DNA of 64,000 nucleotides, taken from the NCBI GenBank assembly GCA_026826555.1, contig JAKSZT010054304.1, positions 32,177,011 to 32,241,010 on the forward strand. Reading direction: 5' to 3'. This document shows positions 44,547-57,874 of this stretch, piece after piece. Numbering within the stretch: the first letter of the stretch is position 1; each line of letters opens with the position of its first letter. The position numbers and the translations under genes were made by a program. The notes under the pieces were generated by a model. It had not been told where the DNA came from and ran no database searches. It worked only from the letters and a program-made list of their open reading frames with translations. The DNA is from Tolypeutes matacus (lineage: Eukaryota > Chordata > Mammalia > Cingulata > Chlamyphoridae).

Positions 44547-45239
44547 TATTGAATGCATTGATCAGTCAGGATACCTACATGTATTTCTTAGCTCTGGCCA
44601 CTGAGAGGTCTCAGAAGCACTTACACAAGATAACAAGCACACCAGCACCCAGAGCGTAGCTTCTAAATTCCATTCTCCAATGAAAGTAATCAGGATCCTT
44701 GGAGAAACAAATGATTTCAGGACAGGAGCACGGAAAATACAAAATGATCATGGAGGATAGTATAAGGGAGGGAGTAATAATAATTTTAAAAAGATAAAGA
44801 TCTATTAAAAGTACACAGGAGCTAAGACAGTATTCCCAATGGCCAAAGCTGGAAAATTTTGATTAAGAAAATGCATAATAATATATTGGATTATGATGCA
44901 AAGAATAAAATATATACCCATAAGTCCAATATTAGGCTAATATTAAATAGTCTAATATTAATTAGTGATTGATTGAATAAATAAATAAGTTGGGGAAAAA
45001 AGACCAAATTTTCATTACAGAAGAATGTCAAATATATATATATATATATATTAGGAATGAAAGAAATTTTAAAAATCATGATTGGATTATCACAGTGATA
45101 ATTAATGCATGTAAGAATCACTGGTGGTTGCTAAAAGTAGTAAGAAAAATTTAAGTCAGAACAGAATATTTTCCTATCCTTAAAATGTCTCCCTCAAAAT
45201 ACTTATTAATTATTGCAGTGTTTTTAACCTATTTTGACA
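44547..45239. other. No recognised feature; (AT)n at 45,032-45,051
   Basis: AT-rich sequence with a short dinucleotide run; nothing else supportable. Confidence 0.5.
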
Positions 45240-45886
45240 AATACTTTTATACTCTTAATTCAAACCAAACTAGAACTTAATTCTTCTCCAGTTAAGTCTG
45301 GACTGGACTTAGTGACTCACTTAGAATGAATAGAGTATAGAAATAGAAGAGTAATAAGATCTGTAGACATGACATTAACCCTGTAATCAAGGTAAACATC
45401 TTTAGATATATCTTTCGGATATAACATACCACTGATACAATGCAATAAGAAGACCATTTCACTTTGTGGTATTCCTTCCAAAAATTTATAACCACAGTGT
45501 AATCATGAAAAAATCACCAGACAAATCAGAATTGAGGGACATTATATAAAATTATCAACCAACATTCTATTAAAGGGGTCATGGTCATGAAAAAGCAAGA
45601 AAAGACTGATAAACTGTCACAGACCAGAGGAAACTAAAGAGGTACAGCTACTAAAAGCAATATGATATACTGGATTGGATCCTGGAACAAAAAATGGACA
45701 TTATTGGAAAAACTGGTGAAGTCTGCAGTTAATAGTATTGTACTGCTACGACTTTTTTAGTTTTGATAAATGTACTCTGGTTATGTAAGAGAAGCTGAGT
45801 AAAGGGTATATGGGAACTCTCTTTACTAAGTTTTTAACTCTTCTATAAATAAAAAAAAAATCAAAATAAAAAGTATAAAATATGTT
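45240..45886 (+). mobile_element. Old L1M/L1ME 3' end
   Basis: CACCAGACAAATCAGAATTG, AGACTGATAAACTGTCACAG, TGGATTGGATCCTGGAAC, AAATGGACATTATTGG and GGTATATGGGAACTCTCTTT then the A-rich tail follow the well-known old L1 3' end in order. Confidence 0.75.
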
Positions 45887-46325
45887 TAAGCAGGCTTTTA
45901 TTAATTTTCAAATGCAAAGCAAGTAAAGGTTTATGATATAAAAATATGAGGATGACTAATTCTTAAAAACAGGAATTGTATCTTATTTATCACAGTGTTT
46001 TTGGTTACTAGATTGTTGCAAGGCACACAAAGAAAAAAATATAATAAAACAACTAATTAATTAAATGTATAGTTCTAACATTTACTATCACTACTTTCTA
46101 TGTAGCTAAAATAGTAAAAGATAGCTTGTTCTTAAATCAATCAATACTTTTTAACAGTAAGCTATAAAATGCAAAAATTTCACCACAATACCTCATCAAA
46201 TTAATCACCTGAAGAGCTGAGGTTCAGCTTACTCTACTATTGTATTTTTGGAACATGTTGGTATAAGTAATATAGGCAAGAAGCATAGTTTCTTTGCCTC
46301 ACTGAATTAAAACTTTATACAAGTT
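45887..46325. other. No recognised feature
   Basis: AT-rich unassigned sequence. Confidence 0.5.
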
Positions 46326-46800
46326 TGTTTCAAACCAGCTCCTATAAGGAACAGGTCTGGGCAGCTGGAAGACCAAAGGAGGCACTCAGCACAGTGTCAA
46401 ACACAAGCTTTATTTTTTGGGAGAGAGTCTCTGGTGGCGGTGGTCCAGAGAAGGAAGATAGTGCTCCCTAAAGAGGCAGGAAAATGAGGGGCAATTTATA
46501 GGGTCTCAGAACAAAGATATTTCATAACAGAGTTCCTGCTAAGATCCCATGAAGCATATAAACAGGGTCTGGTGATGTTATGGTAGGAAGGAACTGTACA
46601 GCATGGAAAAAATTACAGTCTCCAATTACATCTGTACATTGTTTCCCTGTGAGGAGGTTTGCTACATTTTAATTTGTGTCCTGCGGCATGCAGGCCACTG
46701 TGAGCTGCAGGCTGAGTTTCCGTTAGGGGGAACCAGGGCCAGGGTGCCCACTGGCTGCCCAAAAGTGTTTAAATGTTTTTGCCTACTTAAAATCTTTTGT
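46326..46800 (-). mobile_element. Probable retroviral LTR, antisense
   Basis: On the minus strand a TATAAAT box (complement of 46,494-46,500) is followed about 85 bases later by AATAAAGCTTG (near 46,408-46,415), the usual U3-R spacing. A U5-like segment follows to about 46,326. The block is less AT-rich than its flanks. Exact ends and a target duplication could not be fixed. Confidence 0.5.
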
Positions 46801-48344
46801 GGGTAAGGTAATAATTGATATCATTTGAAACTAAATAATGTCTTTTATCTTACCATGTAGCTTTTCTCTTGCATTGACTAAAATCATCACATATCAAGTT
46901 CAGAAAGCAGAGAAAACAGCTACATCTTTATCTTCCCTGTGTGAACACCATTATTACCAGCAATATGTCAATGTCTTGTCCTCAAAATAAATGTCTAGCA
47001 TGAATATCATGAAACTTCTTCAGTTTCCACAAATGATTAAGTAAAATTTAATTTAAATCAAATAAGATAAAAGAATAAATGAACTCTTGAAAGATGACAT
47101 GTAAAAAATAATCTTTTGGACATTCAGGTGAAATATTAAACCATTTGTTATTATGGTTAGCAATGTTTGTTTTTAGATATATTAATAACCTTGTATCAAA
47201 AAATTGAAGATATTTCCTTCAAATTAATATCAATTACCAATATCTAACAGTTAAATATTAACAATCTACTTTCTATGAGGATTATATAGTAATTAAGATA
47301 CATATTCAGCAAATAAAATTAATTGATATTCATTCTTTTTGTTTTCAATTCTGGGACTGGTATTTAATAAAGAACTTTATATAAATGTCAAATGTATTTT
47401 TGCACTGCTTTGTTTTGTGTTATGTGTGACTTTATAGACATTTTTTAATTTTTTTATTAAAAAAACATGTCCAATCAAGAAAACATAGGTATGTATTTGA
47501 AATGAATAATACTTAAACACTGTCTTTAAAATGGCTAATATTTCATTCAACTCCGGTACAGTTTTTCTCACTAAATGCTTGTTTGGTTTGAACTATTTCA
47601 TATATTAAATATACTGTCTATGATAGATACTCAGGACATAATGTGCCAACCAGGGATCCAATATAGATTTTCTTCCTTATTTACTTTTTCAATCCATAAA
47701 GCAAGTGGATATTTCTTAATTCATTACATAAAAATCCATATGGTTGAATATTTCATTTGTTCACTGCATAATATTATCAAAGGTACACTTCCAATGAGAT
47801 CATTAGTTGAATTTTGGATTGATGATCCTGTAATTTATGAACCTCTTTGCTTTTCTAAAAGTCAGGTGCGTGCAAAGTGCTAAGCAATAGAATGCTTGTA
47901 ATTAAGTGGAGTTTTATGTTGCACTTTTGTCACGGAGTGTCATTCAGGATGACAAATGCAGTCAAGATTATTAATAGAAATCCATGAACAGTTTCTCAGA
48001 GCTCTAGCAGGTCTTGCTCAGCACTGGGACACTCAGATGCACAACACTTTTATAGCCAGGCTGATCTTAGACTCCAAATTTCTGAGTCATCTGCTCTGGT
48101 GAGTTGGCTGAGCCATGTGAGAGCTCATATTTGAGCTTCCGCATTCAACCTATGAGATTGCTTGGCAATAATGCATAATGGGAAGAAAAATCTCCCAGAA
48201 GATGGACTGACCACAAAGAAAAATGGTTATAGCAACTCCTCTAAAGCAGAATCAGAGCAGTGATAGTGTTTTTCATTCTTTGTCATCCCCAGCTCCAGCC
48301 TTTTTTTTTTCTCGGTTTTTGAGGTAAGCATTCCTAGCCTGAAT
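46801..48344. other. No recognised feature
   Basis: About 1.5 kb without a supportable call. The plus-strand frame at 47,575-47,883 (102 codons) has no motif and reads as chance. Confidence 0.5.
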
Positions 48345-48530
48345 TAACCACTGATAAATAGGTGCTCCTTGGCAAGTTCCTTAGAATTCCTGACTCTCAG
48401 TTTCTATCTGTGAAAAATAGGGGTAACAGTGCATACTTTCACTGGTTGTAAAATTTAGAGAAAAAGTTATGCATGTAAATGCTTCAAACGTTATCTGCTA
48501 TATAGGTACTCAAGAGTGACACTTGTTTTG
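48345..48530 (+). repeat. MIR SINE fragment
   Basis: TCCTTGGCAAGTTCCTTAG, CTGACTCTCAGTTTCTATCTG and TGAAAAATAGGGGTAACAG keep the MIR order. Confidence 0.55.
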
Positions 48531-49817
48531 ATTATTGATATTAAAATAATACCCCTTACTCAGTTGATCTAAACAATGTTGCTCCTTATAAAATATTTTA
48601 ATCCTTTTTATTTGCCCTGCCCATTTATCATTTTAGGTCAGAGTTCTAATGTAAAAAATAGTTTTATAACATAAGATTTTACAAATATAGCAGATCATTA
48701 ATTTTGAAGAAATAAACACTGTGTAAAACAGTATATGTACTTAACCTAAACATTTATACAACTTACAACAGATGACTAACTGCACCACAAAATGTTATTG
48801 ATTAACATTCCTTATATATATATATAAAATACCTAGTTAGTGGGGGTGGAGGGAGGATGGGTGCCATGCTGGATGTAGAAATCCTCTCTTCATATAGCTC
48901 TTATACACATATATCCACATACACATATGCTCTCTGTCCATGGTCCAAGGATTTATTTCCTACTAAAACTTACACCTTTCATGAACTCATTGTGTCTGCA
49001 CATAAATCCCATTCAAGCCTAATCCTAAACTTCCACCTCTGTGGTGCTAAGGGAGCAGGTATAATAATCCTCTAATTCTTCTGTTCATTATTGTGTGTCT
49101 TAATTATAATGAGACTATTCTGAAATGTCTCCATTGCTAAGGGGACTGGAATGGAAGGTACACAAGGTAGCCTTGCCTTGAAATATATTTGATAAGTTTC
49201 CTGTATCCTATCATGGTTGTGTTTAAAAAATAAAAAACATTCTAAAGTGCTACCTGTTTTCTCTTTCTCCACAGAGAGCATTTGTTTATTTGTTTTTCTT
49301 CAAGCATCATAGCAGATGTTTTCAATTTATCTTGAATTTACATACACAAAACATATATTTATTCCTACCATCTATATACAATGTTCACTGTCCTTTCATG
49401 AATTAGCTTGCCCTCTGAGTTCTCCATTCTAATTGTATTTCCTTTCAACATCTATTTTAGGTAAATATAATCTACTTTAATTTGTTTACACTTTTGAGAG
49501 TAAGCCACCACCACTAGAAGTTCACATATTTCAAATCTTGGCTAATATTGGTGTAAAGATCCAGCATTTAGCTATTGTAACAAATAATTCCATATTTTAA
49601 AAGGTTGTAAAATATGTTTAAAATTTTTAAAATAAGGTTTTAAAATTAGAAATTTTATGTTAATCATGGAGAAAATCTGAGCTAAAATAGGATATTAACA
49701 TCTAAAAGACCATGGCAGAGCAAACAAAAGAAACAGACTGTCAAGGGTTTCTCAGTCTGAGTTAATCAAGATGCAGTGCATTAGCACTTGAAACACACAC
49801 AACTCAGTCTAGCACTC
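48531..49817. other. No recognised feature; (AT)n at 48,814-48,830
   Basis: AT-rich sequence, nothing else supportable. Confidence 0.5.
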
Positions 49818-50070
49818 TGTGGTGGTTAAGAACACAGGCTTAGGTCCCAAAGCATGTTGATTTGAATCCTGGGATAGCCACATATTAGAGGTGGACCCTG
49901 GGCAAGCTGCTTCAACTCTCTGGTCTTAGATTACTCATCTCTAAAATGGAACAGGGGAATGTGGGGGATGGCAATGATATTATTCATCTTATAAAATTCT
50001 ATTATAGCATAAATAAATGAAGCATATAAAATATGCTTGGCACAGAGGAAGTCTTGTTATTGATTTCTCT
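49818..50070 (+). repeat. MIR SINE
   Basis: GTGGTTAAGAACACAGGC, TTGAATCCTGGGATAGCCAC, CTGGGCAAGCTGCTTCAAC, CATCTCTAAAATGGAACAGG and ATATGCTTGGCACAGAGGAA form a nearly full-length MIR. Confidence 0.9.
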
Positions 50071-50164
50071 GTGATCACTCTGGTGGCTAATTTATGTTAT
50101 AGAGAATCAGCTTTGGGAGGGGCATAAAAGGAATATGTATAGATTTGTGTAGTTCTTAATCCTG

Positions 50165-50750
50165 AGCCTGAACATTTGTTTATTCTTTCTTTAAATATTT
50201 AATGATGATGTAGTATGTTCCTGGCACTAAAGTAAGTGAACAAAAACAGATATGATCTTTCCTTCATGGAGGGTGTAGTATAGCAAAAAAGACAGACATT
50301 TATTTCAAATATCAGAGAAGTAATTCCTTTCATTGGTACATTCAGAAAACACTTACTGAACTTTGACTATTTGACAGGCACATTTAAGATGCTGCAAATG
50401 AAATATTGAATTAACAAAAATCCCCCTGTTTCCAGTTAAGAAACTTATATTTTAGACTGATGTCAGTAATAATCCAGCAAATCACATACAAATGATATAT
50501 AGTGAGTGATAAGTGATAAGGAGAAAAATAAAGCAAAGAAGGATGGAGGACAAGTGTTAAAGGTGTCAATTGGGGAGTTTAACCTAATTATGGTCTCCCT
50601 GATGTGGTGGTTATTGAGCTTAAATAAAAAGGAATAACTGGGATTGCCAGGCAAAGAAAGGGAGAGAGTCTTGTCTGCAGAGGGAACCACATCTGAAAAT
50701 GCTCTGTGGACAAAGAAGTTTCTTGTGGTTGGAGAACAGAGAGGTAAGAA
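50165..50750 (+). mobile_element. L2 LINE 3' end
   Basis: GTATGTTCCTGGCACTAAAG, TTTCCTTCATGGAGGGTGTA, GTGAGTGATAAGTGATAAGG, GGGATTGCCAGGCAAAG and AGAGGGAACCACATCTGAAA follow the L2 3' region. Confidence 0.75.
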
Positions 50751-50959
50751 TTACATTATCTAGTCATTCTGATGGTAAGCTTTTAAAGGTCAACACCAGG
50801 GTATTCTGCTCATTTCTGAGTTATATATCAGTGTAGATTAGACTGGTTTAGGTCTATTTCATAACTACCTTCCCATAACTAATCAAGTTTCATGTTTGTA
50901 TGTCTAAAAAGTCCAGCCACTCTATTTTTATTGCTCTTGTAATTTTGATTTCTATACTG

Positions 50960-51215
50960 TAAAGAGGTCAGTCTCTGGAGTCAGACTGGGTCCATATGGA
51001 CCATTTATTAGCCATATGACATGAGCAAATGATTGGATCTTTCAGAGCCTCATTTTCCTCACCTGTAAAATGTAGGCAATAATGTCATCTATCACATAGT
51101 GTTTTGAGATTAATATGACAGGGTTGTGTGAGATGATGCATTTACCACAGTTCTGGGATGATATTCCAGCATTCAAAGATTTGTGACATTTAATGATAAT
51201 AGTAATAGGAGTAAT
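50960..51215 (+). repeat. MIR SINE
   Basis: CTCTGGAGTCAGACTGGGTC, TTATTAGCCATATGACATG, CAGAGCCTCATTTTCCTCAC and CTGTAAAATGTAGGCAATAA form a clear MIR. Confidence 0.9.
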
Positions 51216-51479
51216 AATACCCTCTATTGTTAGAGAGTCAATGTGATATATAGACTTTGGTGATCTGTCATAAATAGATTTCTTGTCACTGTCTTTGAGC
51301 TACAAAGAGGGACTTGAGAGGTATTATTGGTTTAATACACAAAGTATAAATCTTTCAGATAGATCTTTACCTAGAATATTTTCTCTCTTTTTGGTGGTTG
51401 TTTCTTTACTCTAAAATATATTTATTTCTTCTTAGGATAAAAATTGCTCAGAAATGCAAAATATGCTCTCTCATTTAGC

Positions 51480-51625
51480 AGTATCTATAAGAGCGAGGAA
51501 TAACTTTAAGTGTTATGTGATTACCACATTTCAATAACAAATATAGTGGGGTAGCTCTGTATTCTGTATGATTTTTCTATGGACCCATAACTTCTCTAAT
51601 TAAAAAATAATAAATATAAATGAGC
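51480..51625 (+). mobile_element. Short L1 3' tail
   Basis: TAGCTCTGTATTCTGTATGA, then ACTTCTCTAATTAAAAAATA, is the form of an L1 3' terminus with A-rich tail. Only the last hundred or so bases are present. Confidence 0.45.
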
Positions 51626-52899
51626 TGCCGGTAAAAGTGTTTCATTATTTTAGTGACAAATTAACAAAGAATATACATATCACTATCAAACTATTTCTCA
51701 AAAACAACAATTTTTGCACTTTATGATATTAAATTTTAACATTATACACACACTGTGTTCATATCTCTTTCTAGAAGAGATGAGATTTTCATTTTAAATG
51801 GCTTAGGTATAAATGCAAGGTCAAACTCGTGCCAAATTGGTGTGAAGGAGTCCAGGTCTATGACTTGAAAGTGATGTTTGATATTTTTTACCCTGGGTGA
51901 TAGAATTGGCTTTCTTTGCTAGCTGAGAAATCTCTATCTAGTTGTAATAATACTCTGATATACTGATTTTATTTTGAAGATGAATTGGATATAAAAAGTG
52001 CATAATTGGATTTAACTGATTGAAACCATTTTGCTCCTTCTGAGAAAATAAAACTGTAGCAAAAGATTGAACAAAGTGTTAAATGTTCTTTCCAATTGTG
52101 TCAATGCTGTCATAGTCAGAACACAAAAAACACTGTAATGTACATATCAAAATATGTATTATTTTCCTTAAGATAATTCATATGATACTATACTATTTTG
52201 TCAATTTCATGGTGTCATCTGGCTCAAAATAAATTTTGAATATGCTTTTATTGTTCTAATTATAGTATTATAATATATCATAGTATCTGATTTTATCCAG
52301 GAGCCAGAAATCTGTTTTTGTGGGGAATTTTGGTATTTTGATACAATCTAAAGACTTAGTTCAATAAATATTGATAGAAGAAATTGAAAAATGAAGGCTA
52401 ATGAGTGTAGGAAGCCAGATAATACAATTTTTAATCAAAAACATATATGACTATAAAACAAGCAAAACATTGTTTCTTTAAGGCTCAAACCATATTTGGA
52501 GAAAATACATTAAAAGAAAATATTGATTTATTACTGTAGAAGTAATATAAGGATTACCTTAAAAACATTGTGATTACTCAAATGTTAAATTACATTTGAT
52601 TTTACTCAATAAGAATAACCAAATTTTACTTAGGTTTATACATACTGAAATAAAAAAGTTTGTGATGGATTTAATTTTAAGATGATGTATTGAGTACATG
52701 CGGAAGCCCTCCCTTCTGTTCATTTCAAGCACAGTAAAATGATAGCCCTCGCTTGAAAATAAGGAAAAGAATTTTCCAGAATCCAAACTGGAGACATCTC
52801 TTTAGCAAAAAAAGAGGAATTATGAACCCCAAAACCTCAGGAAGCTCTTAAACTCAGTGCTCTTCAGAACCAAAGAGTTAAACTAACCTTTATTTATAA
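51626..52899. other. No recognised feature
   Basis: AT-rich unassigned sequence. Confidence 0.5.
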
Positions 52900-53740
52900 C
52901 ATAGAAGAAAAATGTTTAGTATTCAGAATATATAATACATTAAGAATCCATAAGGAGATGACCATCAACCCAATAGAAAAATAAGCAAGAGATATGAAAA
53001 TCAACAGACACGTCACATGAGTAAAATTATGAATGACTGTATATATGTGAAATAGTGATCAAATTTGGTAAAGAATATGAAAATGCTGATTAAAACTAAA
53101 ATGAGATATTATTTCAGAAAAATCTGAAAATAAAATATTAAAACTCAAGTAGTGAAAGTGTGGAACAATTTCATTCATTAGAGTTTGTAATAAATTTACA
53201 CAATTTATTGGCATTTCTTAGTAAAAATCTGCAATTTGCCCCCTAATTGCATTGCTCCCAAGGACACATAGGCACAAATGTACTAGAATATATATGCACT
53301 ACAGCTATACACAATAGCAAAAATATGGAAAAAATCCAAATGTTCATCAACAGAACCAATAAATAAATTGTACTATTTTAATAAAAATAGAAGTTTTACA
53401 GCAGTGAAAAGAAATGCACTCATCAATATGAATGAATCACAATATCATAACATTGAGTTAAATAAAAGTATCACAAGATAATTTATATTGTTTCCGTCTC
53501 TAGAAATTAAAAAATAATAGGCCAAAGGGAAAATAGATCATTTAAGATTACACAAATTTTGTACATTTATAAAAGGAAAGAATGAGAAAGAGTAACAGAT
53601 ATCCAAGGTTATGATACCTCTTTGTTAAGGTGGTGCTTAGGGAGGACCTAAAGTCAAGGAACTGGACAATATGAATTATATATTATGAGATGTGAAGATG
53701 ACAATGATCCCCCTCAACATTCGCATTCCATGACACAACA
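52900..53740 (+). mobile_element. Fossil L1M 3' region
   Basis: CATCAACCCAATAGAAAAAT, GCAAGAGATATGAAAATCAAC, ACACAATAGCAAAAATATGG, CCAAATGTTCATCAACAGAA and GAATCACAATATCATAAC follow the ORF2 C-terminal and 3' UTR order of old L1. No open frame. Confidence 0.75.
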
Positions 53741-54184
53741 GTGTATGAGTTTCAGATCCTACTTCAAAATTTTGATATCCATAAAAGTATATTTAAGATA
53801 AACATAGTGTATACTTCTTGATAGATATTTAAGGGTACATAAGAGGTTTTTATGAGCTAGAGAAATTTCTTTAACTTACTTGTTTCAGCATATACTCTGT
53901 TTATCTTACAAAAACCTAATTGATATTTTTGTATCAATGCATTTGATGAAAACTGAGGATTAACTTTTGTTTGTCCCCTTCTGATGAGCTCACCAACTGG
54001 GGATCATTTATAGAAAAATATTATTGAAATAATTCATTCTAAGATTTTAGAGAAATATTAAACAGGTTTATTTGTGAATAAATATAAATATATATATATG
54101 AAATAGGTGCATGGGATTTTCGCACATACTTACAATCATCTTTTGGAACTCAAATGTCCTCAGTTCAGATCCTGAAATGATGGT

Positions 54185-54612
54185 TGTTGGAGGTTAAATC
54201 GGGTGCCCCACAAAAGACATGTTCAGGTCCCAACGCTTCGTACTATGGAATGTGCCCATTTAAAAAAGGATCTCCTAAAGATGATACTTCAGTTAAGGGA
54301 TGGCCTAAGTAAATAAGGTTGAGCTTTCATCCATATTACTAGAGTTCTTCTAAGCAAAGCAAATTGGACAAAGGAAGAGAAGCCAAGGTTAGCAGTCAGA
54401 AGCTAGCAACCAACAGAACTAAGAAGAGGAAGGAGAAGACACTGCAATTTGCATTGCTGTGTGATGGAAAAGCCAAGGGACCCCAAAGATTGTTGGCCAG
54501 CCAGAAGATATCAACCCTGCGAGGAAGTCTCTGAAACTGTGAGCCAATAAATTCCTGTTGTTAAGCCAACCCATTGTATGCTATTTGTTTTGGCAGCTGG
54601 GAAACTACAGCA
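54185..54612 (+). mobile_element. MaLR-like LTR
   Basis: It starts TGTTGGAGGTTAAATCGGG and ends GGAAACTACAGCA, with the signal CCAATAAATTCCTG. Flanking ATGGT (54,180-54,184) and ATGTT (54,613-54,617) match at four of five bases, a worn 5-bp duplication. Solo element. Confidence 0.8.
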
Positions 54613-54699
54613 ATGTTACTGCTTTTTTTTCTTCTATAAAATAAAGCACGGTGAACTATTATTTAGAAGGTATACTAAAGAACACTTGAGGGACTATTC

Positions 54700-54862
54700 A
54701 TTAAATAGCAGGCATATTATATGTATATATGTATATATAAAAATACTTATACCTACACATATATATCCACATATATAATAATTGCATACATATATGTGTA
54801 TATAAATGTTCATATATATTATGTATGCATACATATTATATACATATACATGTGAATAAAAG
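54700..54862. repeat. (TA)n-rich low-complexity tract
   Basis: Alternating TATATG, CATATA and TATATAC blocks over 160 bp, partly self-complementary. Confidence 0.9.
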
Positions 54863-56220
54863 AATCAGAAATTCTTTCTTTAACATGTATAGAAAAAAAA
54901 TTGATCATAATACAATTATTTTCTTGGGTAAAATGAAGAGATTCTCTTGACCCATTTTCTGATTATTCTGGACTTTAAAATTTTTCATTTCCTTTTATGG
55001 AAACAATTTCCTCTCTCCTTTCTATCTCAGTTTCCCTACTACCTACACAAACTAAGTCTCAATCCAATTTCTACTATATCCATATAATCTTAAAGAGCTA
55101 CATGAATTATTACTGTAATATGTAGCCTAGGCCAGATGATAAGAGATGTAAAATACATGGTTTTCTGAAAGGATTAACAAATTGAATTAACAGCAAATTA
55201 AAATATGTAAGATAAATCAAATTCTTATGTATTAGATAAAACATCTTATAAAAGACATTTTTGCAACAAAAATACTTGCCTGGCAGATTTTTAAAATTAT
55301 TTTTAACCAGTGCAAATCTTAATGGAATAGACTCCTGAATCAAGAAGATAACTATATACTCACTTTGGATTTATTGTGATTACTTAACATACATGCTTTT
55401 TTAATTTCTTCCCTATATTACTGTGGCTATTTCTCCAAAGAATGTTCAGCAGGATAAGTGAGTATAATTAATGGGAAAGAAAGTAGTCTTGTGAAAGAAT
55501 ATAGTAAAATATAATTTGTGAATTCCTAAAATTTTAAAAAACAACCCTTCTCTCTGTTTATTAATATACTTTTGTCTTGATAATTCATGAATAGCAATTA
55601 TTAAAATGTTATTTATTTTCATTTCAATAAGTTAAATAACAATATAAAATTTTCTAAGATAGTAACTCAAAAAATTTTTTTCTATAGACAAAAAGAAAAT
55701 GAATTAAAAACATATTCCTTATTGTCAGAGAGTCAACCACATGCTGAATATTTGAGTTTTCATGATGCAATTTCACATCATTTATCCTTACATTTTAACA
55801 GTTTAGAAAGTGGAGAAAGAGGGAATCTAAGATTCAGCAACTCTATAGAACTAGTCCTGAAAATAAGAGGAATTGTTAGAAGACAAAAAAAATGTCTAAG
55901 AAACAATAATATAGAAAATGGTGAAAGAAATGCAAATGTAACATAAAATGTAAGAGCTATTTCCCTTCACATTTATTGAAAACAGCTGCCACTGGATAAA
56001 GAAGGCTATGTTAAATCAGTGAATTTTATGAGCTCCTTAAATTTGCCTTATTTCTATTCTTATAAAGTGAGTTAATTAATAAAATTAAATTTTTGTGGGA
56101 TACCATGATGATGAATACCATATTAATTATTTATTCAGATAATATTACTGGAAGAAACATTGCTGCAATTGAAAGTATATAAAGAATGAGAAATTTATGC
56201 AAATAATTTAAATTCACTGA
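54863..56220. other. No recognised feature
   Basis: AT-rich unassigned sequence. Confidence 0.5.
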
Positions 56221-57295
56221 CCTTTCCTTCATGAGAGCAGTCTAGTGAAATGAACTTGCAACCAGTAGACATGCTGAATCCATTGGAGAATTAGGACTTA
56301 ATATCAGTGATAGGCCACTGTGCACATCCAGATCAGCCCTGGCAAAATGAAGTCCATGCTTTTGAAGTTGTCTGCATATATCAGGACCTCTGCAGTGCAT
56401 TAAAATCAGCACAGTTTCATTCCCTGTCCTCCCCAAGTTTCCTCTTATCTGCCTAATCCCCACACCTTCATGTCAAATAGTTTCCAATGTTTTTCCCTCC
56501 CAATCCAAATGTTTGGTACTGCACAGGATTTTTCAGATCCATAAGGATATCTCTTCTTTCAACCAAGAGAAAACATAAAAGAAGAATCTTAAATTTCTAC
56601 TTCTAGGAGAAGTTTCCTTGATTTTTGTCTTTCTCAGTTACTTACAGATCTACTGCAACAGTTGTCCCATGGTTGGCATCAGAATTTTCTCCTAATTTAC
56701 CTAGAATTATGGCTTAATATTATTCCTCCATTGTCATCTGATCCTAGGGGATATACCTGAAACTCTGTGTGCGTGTGTTGGTGCATGTTAAAAGAAGAAT
56801 GGCAGTATGGAAGGTGTAGGTGTATTGGAAGTGTGGGTTGCCAGCAGGTTTGAGTACTTCTGGCTACTCTAAAATTATGACTTGATGGATAATAATACCT
56901 AATTCATGAGGGGCATCTTAGCTCACATGGTCAATTAGTTTCCTATATTCAGGTTTACACTTTCTTCAGGGTACAATAAGCAACCTAAAATGGATTTGTC
57001 AAATGAAAAAAATCATTAATTTCCAAAGAGAGAATGTGCTCCAAACTTAGCGCCCTCAAATCTGATTTTCCTATATAGGTTTTTCACAAATTCTATACAT
57101 TACCTTGAATCTACCAAATAAACTTTGCTCACCATTATATTCAGGTCACAAGGGGAATCAGGAAGACCTGCTTAAACTGTTCTATGCCAACTAGAGGTCT
57201 TCTCTTATTCTTCTTCATACTTATTATGTGACATCTTTTCAGGACACTTTTAAATGGAAGAAGTAATACTCTTAAATATGATATGTGTGGTGGTT
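56221..57295. other. Unassigned, less AT-rich; possible ERV internal remnant
   Basis: This kilobase is less AT-rich than its left flank and directly precedes two LTRs. The minus-strand frame 56,242-56,463 shows no motif I recognise. Proximity to LTRs suggests a retroviral interior, but that is inference only. Confidence 0.3.
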
Positions 57296-57752
57296 TGAAG
57301 CAGTATCTACCCCAGAAAATCATGTCCTTAAATCTAATCCATGTTGGTGTGATTTTAAGTAGGACCTTTTGATGAGGTTATGTCATTTAAGAATGTGTGG
57401 GCCACCTCAATCAGGATGGGTCTTAATTGTATTACTAGAATTCTTTACAAGAGGAGTGAAATTCAGACAGATGGTGGGAAAAAAGCCAAGGAGAAGTCAG
57501 AAGCTGAAACCAACAGAACATGGAAAAGAAGGGAGAAGCCAGAAGAGGCCCCCATATGTCTTGTCATGTGACAGAGGAGTCAAGGTCATTGGCAGCCAGT
57601 CCCAGAATGCTGGTCTTCTGGAAGAAAGCATCACCTTGATGAAACTTTGATTTGGACTTTCTTTTAGCCTCAAAACCATAAGCTAATAAATTCCTATTAT
57701 TTCAGCCAATCCATTGTATTGTATTTGCTTGAGAAGCTAGGAAACTAAAACA
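57296..57752 (+). mobile_element. MaLR-like LTR
   Basis: It starts TGTGGTGGTTTGAAGCAG and ends GAAACTAAAACA, with the signal GCTAATAAATTCC. Flanking ATATG and GTATG agree at four of five bases. It is the fullest copy of the family also seen truncated at 309-620. Confidence 0.8.
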
Positions 57753-57874
57753 GTATGTTTTCTCCAAAATCCAAAGATGTCAATATATGGTGCCTCCTTT
57801 TAGCAGTAGGAGTGAAAGGTAGAACAAACATACCTTTCAACTTGAAGAAGAAACTGAAAAGTCTGAAATCACTG

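Noticed and set aside
47575..47883. 102-codon plus-strand frame in unassigned DNA
   Set aside because: No recognisable domain, no promoter or splice evidence, and a length expected by chance in this much sequence.
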